Part shown: positions 1-6,311 of the stretch, in pieces | Layout: each line of letters begins with the position of its first letter | Position numbering within the stretch: position 1 is the stretch's first letter | Program-made: the position numbers and the translations under genes | The notes under the pieces: generated by a model | What the model was told of the DNA's origin: nothing | What the model saw: only the letters and a program-made list of their open reading frames with translations | Database searches by the model: none | Assembly (NCBI GenBank): GCA_023452965.1 | Contig: JAEXUU010000464.1 | Coordinates: 1-6,311, forward strand | Reading direction: 5' to 3' | Length of the DNA: 6,311 bases | DNA from: Pseudomonadota bacterium | Lineage (GTDB): Bacteria; Pseudomonadota; Alphaproteobacteria; Rhizobiales; Beijerinckiaceae

Positions 1-551
1 CGATCGAGGATCTCGCGCGCCAGCTCCTGCGGCGCGCGGCCATCGGTCTCGACGACGAGGACGTCCGCAATGTCCTCGTCGGCCAGACGCTTCGCCTGTT
101 TGAGGCTGCGCTCGATCTGGGCGTCGCGGCCTGCTCCGGCTTCGCGCCGGTCGAGGCGCTGCCGCAGGCTGTCGTCGCCGGCACGCAGCCGCACCACCGT
201 GATCCGCGCATCCGGTATCGCGGCGAGGATCCAGCGTTTGTCGAAAGCGACGTGGATCATCACGCCCGACATGATCAGTCTGCTGTGGCCGAGCGCGCGA
301 TAGGTCGTCCAGAGCGCGGCGAGGTTGAGCTGGCTGACATCGCGGGCGCCCGGTGCCAGGGCCGATAGCGCGGCGGCGTCGGGCTTGGGAAAGACCCGGT
401 CGAGCTCGTCGCTCTCGATCGCCGCATGAGCGACCCCCGCCTCGGCGAGCAGGCCGCCCAGCTCCCAGCACAAGGTCGACTTGCCGACCCCGGCCGGGCC
501 GGTGATCAGCAGGATCTCGACGCGGGATACGGACATGGCTGCACCGGTCAT
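1..551 (-). CDS. P-loop (AAA/kinase-like) ATP-binding protein, C-terminus cut by window edge
   Basis: About 183 residues are visible and the gene runs off the left edge with no stop. Seen: a Walker A motif GPAGVGKST at residues 18-26 straight after a hydrophobic beta strand (VEILLIT). An acidic stretch ESDELDRVF near 46-54 sits where small kinases bind substrate or metal. A second hydrophobic strand RLIMSGVMI lies near 91-99, and an arginine-rich lid-like segment (RLRAGDDSLRQRLDRRE) near 121-137. The end, VVETDGRAPQELAREIL, resembles the last strand and helix of nucleotide- or shikimate-kinase-type folds. The likely activity is ATP-dependent phosphoryl transfer in the cytosol; the substrate cannot be told. 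The start is ATG at 551, overlapping the stop of the GGDEF-EAL gene as ATGA, so translation is probably coupled. An in-frame ATG at 536 is an alternative start. Confident of a P-loop protein, not of any specific function. Confidence 0.82.
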   Translation of the reverse strand, partial: MTGAAMSVSRVEILLITGPAGVGKSTLCWELGGLLAEAGVAHAAIESDELDRVFPKPDAAALSALAPGARDVSQLNLAALWTTYRALGHSRLIMSGVMIHVAFDKRWILAAIPDARITVVRLRAGDDSLRQRLDRREAGAGRDAQIERSLKQAKRLADEDIADVLVVETDGRAPQELAREILD

Positions 552-2146
552 AGTGCGCCGGCCGGAGCCTGCTCCTGCTGTGCCAGCAGGCGCGCGGCAT
601 CGGCCGACAGCAATGGCGAGGCGCTCTGGCCTTCCCGGATGCCGGAGGCGAGCAGCGCGGCATCGCCCGCCGAGCCCGCGATGCCGTCCGCGCTGACCGC
701 CACGCCGAGCCCTTGCCCAAGGCCCGCGAGCGCCCGCACCATGCTGGCTGCCTCCGCGTCCTGCATGTTGGAAATCAGGCGGCGATCGATCTTGACCTTG
801 TCGAAGCCGAATTCCCGGATGTGGTAGAGGTTCGAGTAGCCCGTCCCGAAATTGTCGAGCGCGACCCGCACGCCCGCCTGCCGCAGGGCGCCGAGGGCTG
901 TCTTCGCGGCATGCAGATCATGCACGATCGCGCTTTCCGAGATGTCGACCTCCAGCCGCGACGGCGGCAAGCCCGCCGTGCGGATGGTCGCAAGGACGCC
1001 GTCGCTCAGCGCGCGGTTCTTGAGCTGGGCCGGCAGGATGTCGACCGAGAGGACGATGTCGTCGGGCCATTCGCGGGCCGCCTGGCAGGCGATGGCGAGG
1101 ACACGCCCGGCAAGCTGGTGGATCAGCCCGGTCTCCTCGGCGACCGGCAGGAAGCGCTCAGGCGGAAAGCGCTCGCTCCCCTCGACGACCCAGCTCGGCA
1201 CCGCTTCGAACCCGGTCACCCTGCCACTGGCGAGATCGATCGACGGGCGGAAACGCGGCCTGATCTGATCCTGTTGCAGCGCCTCGCGCAGTTCGCGTTC
1301 GATCTGCTGACGCTGGCGGACCAGGCGGTCCATGTCTTCCTCGAAGAAGCGGAAGGCGGAGCGGCGCTCGCCCTTGGCGCGATAGAGTGCGAGATCGGCC
1401 TTACGCAGCACCTCGGGCGCCGTCTGCGCGTCATCGGGCAGGAAAGCGATGCCGATGCCGGTCGCGACGCGGTGCTCGACCCTGCCGATCACGATCGGTT
1501 CGGCCAGGCTGTCGATGACGCGCATCGCGATGTTGGCGCTGGCCTCCAGCCCCATCAGGTGCTGGGCCAGCAGCACGAACTCGTCGCCACCGAGACGCGC
1601 CACCAGGTCTCCCTCCCGGACGGAACGCAGCAGGCGCTCCGCCACGATCAGCAGCACCTCGTCCCCGGTGCCGTGGCCGTAAGTGTCGTTGATCTGCTTG
1701 AAGCCGTTGAGGTCGAGCAGGTAGACCGCGTGTACCTGCCCTTGCGCCGGCGGCGAGGCGGCTGCCATCGCCAGGGCCTCCTCGAACTGACGACGGTTGG
1801 CGAGGCCGGTGAGCGGATCCTGATAGGCGAGCTCGCGGGCCCGGCCTTCGGCCGCGATGCGCCGGGCCATTTCACGCTTCTGCTCGATATAGCGGCGCGC
1901 CGCGAAGATCAGCAGGCCGACGGCCAGCACCGCGCCGATCAGCAGCGCCTCGTCGAGCTCGATCGCCTTCTGCGCCGCCGGTACGCTGCCTTGAGTCACG
2001 AAGATGTCGACCGCGTAGGCGACGTAGGTGACGACGAGCACCACGGCCAGGACCATGCTGAGATCCTGGAGGCTGGTACGGTGCTTAGCGATGACGTTCC
2101 AGACTCTCGACAAGCAAGCCTCCCGACCCCGCGAGACGACGCTCAC
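548..2146 (-). CDS. Membrane-anchored GGDEF-EAL cyclic-di-GMP protein with degenerate EAL domain
   Basis: 532 residues from a GTG start. Two hydrophobic segments (about 29-50 and 67-83) enclose a short, probably periplasmic loop. A charged linker leads to a GGDEF domain (about 105-265) that begins DPLTGLANRR, has an intact GGDEF at 186-190 and an inhibitory-site RxxD (REGD, 177-180) exactly five residues before it. Diguanylate cyclase activity with product feedback is therefore expected. The EAL domain (about 285-520) is altered: EAL is EAV (314-316), the usual VNLS asparagine is D369, the E of ExTE is D401, DDFGTGYS is DNFGTGYS (431-438), and AEGVE is ADGIA (486-490). K452 and Q507 remain. 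Phosphodiesterase activity is probably weak or lost, leaving a c-di-GMP sensing or structural role (inference). The start is uncertain: GTG at 2146 has GGAG four bases upstream, but a TTG at 2113 has a better GGGAGG five bases upstream and would remove 11 residues. The gene overlaps the next by four bases. Confidence 0.93.
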   Translation of the reverse strand: MSVVSRGREACLSRVWNVIAKHRTSLQDLSMVLAVVLVVTYVAYAVDIFVTQGSVPAAQKAIELDEALLIGAVLAVGLLIFAARRYIEQKREMARRIAAEGRARELAYQDPLTGLANRRQFEEALAMAAASPPAQGQVHAVYLLDLNGFKQINDTYGHGTGDEVLLIVAERLLRSVREGDLVARLGGDEFVLLAQHLMGLEASANIAMRVIDSLAEPIVIGRVEHRVATGIGIAFLPDDAQTAPEVLRKADLALYRAKGERRSAFRFFEEDMDRLVRQRQQIERELREALQQDQIRPRFRPSIDLASGRVTGFEAVPSWVVEGSERFPPERFLPVAEETGLIHQLAGRVLAIACQAAREWPDDIVLSVDILPAQLKNRALSDGVLATIRTAGLPPSRLEVDISESAIVHDLHAAKTALGALRQAGVRVALDNFGTGYSNLYHIREFGFDKVKIDRRLISNMQDAEAASMVRALAGLGQGLGVAVSADGIAGSAGDAALLASGIREGQSASPLLSADAARLLAQQEQAPAGAL

Positions 2147-2204
2147 CTCGCTCCGGTCGGCCGCCTAGTACCCTTGCCGGATGCTCGTTACCAGCAATCC
2201 GGAG

Positions 2205-2233
2205 ATGATCGCGGCAATTCGCTAGGAGAGCAA
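2205..2233 (-). promoter_or_regulatory. Possible promoter of the GGDEF-EAL / P-loop operon
   Basis: On the minus strand a TTGCTC hexamer (2233-2228) is followed after exactly 17 bases by GATCAT (2210-2205), which matches the TATAAT consensus at four of six positions. It lies between the typA terminator and the GGDEF-EAL start, where a promoter is needed, and would give a leader of roughly 50 bases. The match is modest in GC-rich DNA, so this is a candidate only. Confidence 0.25.
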
Positions 2234-2262
2234 CTCTGTCTCGGCCGGCCCCGTGCCGGTGG

Positions 2263-2299
2263 CGCTCCGGTGCGACCGGCTCGGGTGGAGGCCGGAGCG
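2263..2299. repeat. Short inverted repeat beyond the typA terminator
   Basis: CGCTCCGG (2263-2270) and its exact complement CCGGAGCG (2292-2299) enclose a 21-base loop. It lies just downstream of the typA terminator in the transcription direction and has no T-run. The same CGCTCCGGT also occurs in direct orientation at 2149-2157, next to the GGDEF-EAL start. This could be a back-up hairpin or chance in GC-rich DNA. The rest of the 2147-2305 stretch shows no gene. Confidence 0.3.
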
Positions 2300-2305
2300 G
2301 CAGAT

Positions 2306-2337
2306 AAAAAAACGGCCCGGGCGATTGCCCGGGCCGT
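2306..2337 (-). terminator. Rho-independent terminator of typA
   Basis: A perfect 11-bp stem (ACGGCCCGGGC at 2312-2322 against GCCCGGGCCGT at 2327-2337) closes a four-base loop. On the minus strand it runs into seven T residues (plus-strand A at 2306-2312). It starts about 28 bases after the typA stop and points the right way, so it should end the typA transcript and separate it from the GGDEF-EAL operon. There is no T-run on the other side, so it should act in one direction only. Confidence 0.93.
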
Positions 2338-2364
2338 GCATGGATTGAGTCAGGCCAGAGCCTC

Positions 2365-4188
<1,824 letters not shown>

Positions 4189-4282
4189 GCGGAAAGCGGC
4201 CTCGGTTGACGACCGCGAGCCGGCGGGGACATCCCGGCCGGCGCAGCCTGAGCGTGAATGGACAATGAGGTTAGTTGCGCTG

Positions 4283-4311
4283 CACATAAACGCTGGAGGG
4301 CGTTAGGGCAA
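4283..4311 (-). promoter_or_regulatory. typA: Candidate typA promoter
   Basis: In the 137-base gap between the sdpI-like stop and the typA start, minus-strand TTGCCC (4311-4306) is followed after 17 bases by TATGTG (4288-4283). Transcription would start near 4276, giving a leader of almost 90 bases. The -35 hexamer is identical to that of the sdpR-like promoter at 5291-5319. A small dyad, AACGC/GCGTT (4289-4293 and 4300-4304), lies in the spacer. I see no clear terminator after the sdpI-like gene; a weak hairpin at 4308-4324 (GCAGCC, five-base loop, GGTTGC) has no T-run, so read-through into typA is possible. Confidence 0.35.
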
Positions 4312-4325
4312 CCTGCAAGGCTGCT

Positions 4326-4982
4326 TCAGCTGCGCGCGACCCGTCGCGAGAGCCAATAGGAATAGCCGGTGCTGCCGGCGAAGAGCAGCGCGAGCCCGCC
4401 GAGACAGGCGCTCGCCAGCACGAGCGGCGGCGCCCCGGCGAGTGCGAGCGCGACGAGGCCGACGCCGAGCCCGACGGAGGCCCGGCCGTAGAAGCGCTGC
4501 GTCTTTTCCCAGACAGTCCGGTCGGCGAGGGTCCAGGGCGTCCGGATCCCGAAGAGCTGCATCGGCCGCGTCTTGCCCGCGACATTGCCGGTGGCGATCA
4601 GGAAGAGCCCGAGCAGCGCGCTCGTCAGGCGCGGCACGTCGGGGGCAAGGCCGAGCGCGTTGCCGACCAGCAGGGCATGGCAGGCGGCGAGTACCAGGAT
4701 CAGCGCATGCCAGGTCGTGACATAGGCCTTGCCCGAGCGGGCGAGATTGGCGGCGCGAGGCTCCAGCCGCGGCAGCAAGGCGAAGAGCATGGTCGCCGCC
4801 AGGGCAATGCCCGGCATGAGCAGGAAGGCGATCCAGGCGTCGGCGAACCCGTCCGGGCGGCCGTTCAGGGCGAAATGCACCGCGATGCGCGCATCCGCCG
4901 GCATCTGGCCGAGTGCGAAGGCCGAGGCGGCGAGCATGACCCCGATCAGGCCGAGGCTTGCGAGCAGCGGGTGGCGGATCAT
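4326..4982 (-). CDS. SdpI-family immunity-like integral membrane protein (DUF1648 + SdpI domains)
   Basis: 218 residues with six predicted hydrophobic helices at about 5-25, 50-70, 91-111, 118-133, 168-184 and 186-207. B. subtilis SdpI is also six-helix and about 207 residues. The N-terminal part carries the DUF1648 pattern (MPADARIAVHFALNGRPDGFAD, key residues P28, H36, G41, D44). The second half carries the SdpI signature: GN at 132-133, KTRP at 137-140, GIRTPWTL at 145-152 and WEKT at 158-161. In B. subtilis SdpI protects against the SDP toxin and also draws the repressor SdpR to the membrane when toxin is bound. Here the preceding gene encodes an SdpR-like repressor, overlapping by ATGA, which strongly supports the assignment. 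No sdpABC-like toxin genes are in view, so whether it gives toxin immunity or senses envelope stress is unknown. Confidence 0.88.
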   Translation of the reverse strand: MIRHPLLASLGLIGVMLAASAFALGQMPADARIAVHFALNGRPDGFADAWIAFLLMPGIALAATMLFALLPRLEPRAANLARSGKAYVTTWHALILVLAACHALLVGNALGLAPDVPRLTSALLGLFLIATGNVAGKTRPMQLFGIRTPWTLADRTVWEKTQRFYGRASVGLGVGLVALALAGAPPLVLASACLGGLALLFAGSTGYSYWLSRRVARS

Positions 4983-5284
4983 GGCTTATCCTTCTGGAGT
5001 TTGGATGGAAGGGGCCGGGATTCCAGGACGAGCCCGAAATGGTCGAGGAACAGGCACATCGCTTCTTCGAGGACGGAGAGGTTCAGATGGTAGGTGACGG
5101 TGGTGCCGCTTTTCTCGCTCTGGATCAGGTCGGCCTCGCGCAGCACCGCGAAATGGCCGGACAGGGTCGGCTTGGCGAGGTCGAAGCGGGCGGCGATCTC
5201 GCCGGCCGTCAGGTCCTTCTCCCGCAGCAGGCGCAGGATCTCGCGCCGTGTCGGGTCGGAAAGGGCTTTGAATACCAGGCTCAT
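4979..5284 (-). CDS. SdpR-type ArsR-family transcriptional autorepressor
   Basis: 101 residues forming a single winged helix-turn-helix of the ArsR fold. It opens with the family hallmark VFKALSDPTRREILRLL (4-20), continues with the HTH (TAGEIAARF at 26-34, recognition helix around 38-49, KPTLSGHFAVLREADL) and has a beta wing about 55-68 (SEKSGTTVTYHLN). The metal-binding ELCVCDL motif of true ArsR/SmtB sensors is missing and the only cysteine is C77, so it is not a metal sensor. This matches the SdpR group, small dimeric repressors of their own operon. The start is ATG at 5284, at the family's usual N-terminus. No Shine-Dalgarno sequence precedes it, but a promoter sits so close that the mRNA may be leaderless. 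Its stop overlaps the sdpI-like start by four bases. Likely role: repress the operon until the membrane partner removes it (inferred from B. subtilis). Confidence 0.92.
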   Translation of the reverse strand: MSLVFKALSDPTRREILRLLREKDLTAGEIAARFDLAKPTLSGHFAVLREADLIQSEKSGTTVTYHLNLSVLEEAMCLFLDHFGLVLESRPLPSKLQKDKP

Positions 5285-5289
5285 GTTTG

Positions 5290-5313
5290 TTGTTTAGGAA
5301 AATACCGAAATAA
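5290..5313. promoter_or_regulatory. Candidate SdpR-like operator (imperfect inverted repeat)
   Basis: Arms TTGTTTAGG (5290-5298) and CCGAAATAA (5305-5313) are complementary at seven of nine positions around a six-base centre, AAAATA. The dyad covers the promoter spacer and the -10 hexamer, where a dimeric ArsR-fold repressor would block RNA polymerase. Binding by the adjacent repressor is inferred from position and symmetry only. Confidence 0.45.
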
Positions 5314-5319
5314 GGGCAA
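5291..5319 (-). promoter_or_regulatory. Promoter of the sdpR-sdpI-like operon, probably leaderless
   Basis: Minus-strand TTGCCC (5319-5314) and TAAACA (5296-5291) are separated by 17 bases within a locally AT-rich stretch that stands out from the GC-rich surroundings. Only six bases (ACAAAC) lie between the -10 hexamer and the ATG at 5284, so transcription should begin at or within a base or two of the start codon. The lack of any ribosome binding site agrees with a leaderless transcript. Confidence 0.6.
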
Positions 5320-5373
5320 GCGCTTTTCGGCACCTGTCCGGGAATGTCGGTCCTCCTGCCGAGGGCGCCCCGC

Positions 5374-5745
5374 CTATTTCCGGCAGGCGAAGGGCATGAA
5401 GGTGCTCGACAGGCCGGCATTCATCCCGGCCATCACCATGATGTTGGCGAGGTTGAGCTCTTCGGAGCTGCGCGGGCAGACATCCGGCGGCGTCTGGCAG
5501 CCGGAGGCCATGAAGGCGTCGTGCCGGGCGAGGAACTCCGGGCCGAGCCCCTTGGTGCCGAAGCGACGGGTCGCCTCGTCATAGGCCGTGCGATAGCGCT
5601 CGCATTTCACCGCCGGCCAGTTCTCGCCGCCACGCGGCTGCGGCTGCGGCTGCGCCAGCGCCGCAGGGCCGGCGAGCAAGAGGTCGAGGGCAAGGGCGGC
5701 TGCAACCAGTGTTGCGGGGCGCGCGAGCGGCTTGGATCCGGGCAT
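5374..5745 (-). CDS. Small secreted or periplasmic four-cysteine protein, function unknown
   Basis: 123 residues; I do not recognise a named family. The N-terminus is a classical signal peptide: basic residues K5 and R9, a hydrophobic core about 11-26, and an AxA cleavage site (A29-L30-A31) that would leave a mature protein of about 92 residues starting QPQPQP. The mature part has four cysteines (C48, C83, C90, C121), which could form two disulfides in the periplasm. It is otherwise mixed charged and aromatic, with a hydrophobic run about 98-112. The C-terminus, FACRK, ends two residues after the last cysteine. The start is ATG at 5745, with a weak GGAA about eight bases upstream. It lies 26 bases behind the TAXI-type binding protein in the same direction, so the two are probably co-transcribed; a role linked to that transporter is only a guess. 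Confidence 0.75.
   Translation of the reverse strand: MPGSKPLARPATLVAAALALDLLLAGPAALAQPQPQPRGGENWPAVKCERYRTAYDEATRRFGTKGLGPEFLARHDAFMASGCQTPPDVCPRSSEELNLANIMVMAGMNAGLSSTFMPFACRK
5635..5652. repeat. Three tandem copies of CGGCTG
   Basis: Three perfect head-to-tail copies of the hexamer cggctg lie within the secreted-protein gene. On the coding strand they give the Gln-Pro repeat QPQPQP (residues 32-37) immediately after the predicted signal peptide cut. Copy number in such tracts can change by slippage without shifting the frame, altering only the length of the mature N-terminus. Confidence 0.7.
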
Positions 5746-5771
5746 GTTTTTGTTTCCGTGCTGGTGCCGGC

Positions 5772-6311
5772 TCAGCTGGCCGGGCCTTGCTCGCTCAGGG
5801 CGAATCTTCGTTCGACGATGGCGCGGCCGAGTTGATCCATGGCGAGGCGATAGGCGCTGACGCCGCCGGAATCGATGTCGCCCCGCGAATAGCTCGCCAC
5901 CACTTCGGCGAGAACGGCGTCGGCCCGCCGCTCCAGTCCGGCGAGCGCCGTCTCGTCGGGCGCGGCGCGGACCGCGCCGAGCAGCTCGACCATTTGTCCG
6001 AGCCCCGCCATCGCCCGCTTGCGCCGGGATGCGCTTTCGATGCCGAGCAGGCCGGCGGCGCCGGAGCCGAGCAGCGAGAGCGCCATGACGCCGAGATAGA
6101 ACCAGTCGCCATAGAGCTCGAAGAAGGTTTCCTGCTCGCCATCGATGAAGGCGGCGGCACCGCTATGGACCGCGAGCGGCGCGTCCTTGTCGGTTGCAGG
6201 CGTCTCCAGCCCCTGGATCGCCGGCAGTTCGGTGGCGAGGGCGACGCGCAGCGACAGGACCGCGCTGACCAGATCGGCGACGCGGCTGTCGTCGAGCGAC
6301 TGCGCCGCCAT
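5772..6311 (-). CDS. TAXI-family TRAP transporter solute-binding protein, C-terminal part
   Basis: 179 residues are visible. An ATG codon happens to fall at the window edge, but the sequence begins inside the family alignment, so the true start lies beyond 6311. TAXI proteins bind small organic anions for tripartite (TRAP) uptake driven by ion gradients. Seen: the conserved end of the ligand-binding domain (TPATDKDAPLAVHSGAAAFI, 37-56, then DGEQETFFELYGDWFYLG) leads into one transmembrane helix about 69-91. A cytoplasmic, mostly helical tail of about 88 residues follows, rich in Ala, Leu, Glu and Arg. This anchored long form is common in Hyphomicrobiales, where the protein is not freely periplasmic. 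The family call rests on the junction motif from recall; no membrane TRAP subunit is in the window. The small secreted protein follows after 26 bases. Confidence 0.75.
   Translation of the reverse strand: MAAQSLDDSRVADLVSAVLSLRVALATELPAIQGLETPATDKDAPLAVHSGAAAFIDGEQETFFELYGDWFYLGVMALSLLGSGAAGLLGIESASRRKRAMAGLGQMVELLGAVRAAPDETALAGLERRADAVLAEVVASYSRGDIDSGGVSAYRLAMDQLGRAIVERRFALSEQGPAS

Noticed and set aside
4189..4287. 33-residue N-terminal extension of TypA back to an ATG at 4287
   Set aside because: The extra residues do not resemble TypA, and starting at 4188 gives the standard family N-terminus and a 607-residue length. The candidate promoter at 4283-4311 also overlaps the extended start.
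4308..4324. Small hairpin after the sdpI-like stop, considered as a terminator
   Set aside because: It has a six-pair stem including one G-U pair, a five-base loop and no following T-run; too weak to call.
5363..5370. GGGCGCCC palindrome just after the secreted-protein stop, considered as a terminator or operator
   Set aside because: It is a perfect 8-base palindrome with no loop and no T-run, and such strings are common by chance in GC-rich DNA.
5344..5835. 163-codon plus-strand frame opposite the secreted protein and the TAXI end
   Set aside because: It is antisense to a gene with a clear signal peptide and to a TAXI C-terminus, and shows no recognisable domain or ribosome binding site.

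Overview
This GC-rich window looks like chromosome from an alphaproteobacterium, most likely of the order Hyphomicrobiales (a Bosea- or Methylobacterium-like genome would fit). That placement is inferred from base composition, the TypA sequence style and a TAXI-type TRAP binding protein with a C-terminal membrane anchor; it is not proven. All seven recognisable genes lie on the minus strand, so transcription runs from high to low coordinates. I see no mobile element, CRISPR array, rRNA or tRNA.

Read in the direction of transcription, the right edge (6311 to 5772) holds the C-terminal part of a TAXI-family TRAP transporter solute-binding protein. It is followed 26 bases later by a small secreted protein with four cysteines (5745-5374) of unknown function. 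An 89-base AT-richer gap then carries a convincing promoter with an imperfect inverted repeat. It serves a two-gene operon of an SdpR-type ArsR repressor (5284-4979) and an SdpI-type six-helix membrane protein (4982-4326), joined by an ATGA overlap. In Bacillus subtilis this pair gives immunity to the SDP toxin; no toxin genes are visible here.

After a 137-base gap with a possible promoter comes typA/bipA (4188-2365), a full-length 607-residue ribosome-associated GTPase. It ends in a strong rho-independent terminator (2337-2306). A further non-coding stretch leads to a second two-gene unit: a membrane-anchored GGDEF-EAL protein (2146-548), then, through another ATGA overlap, a P-loop kinase-like ATPase (551-1) that runs off the left edge. 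The GGDEF half has its catalytic motif and inhibitory site intact. The EAL half is altered at most metal-binding and catalytic positions, so the protein looks like a cyclic-di-GMP synthase or sensor rather than a bifunctional enzyme.

The points most worth a second look are the toxin-less sdpRI-like pair with its probably leaderless, self-controlled promoter, the consistent pattern of EAL substitutions, and the coupling of a GGDEF-EAL protein to an unassigned P-loop kinase. I found no clearly new multi-gene system.
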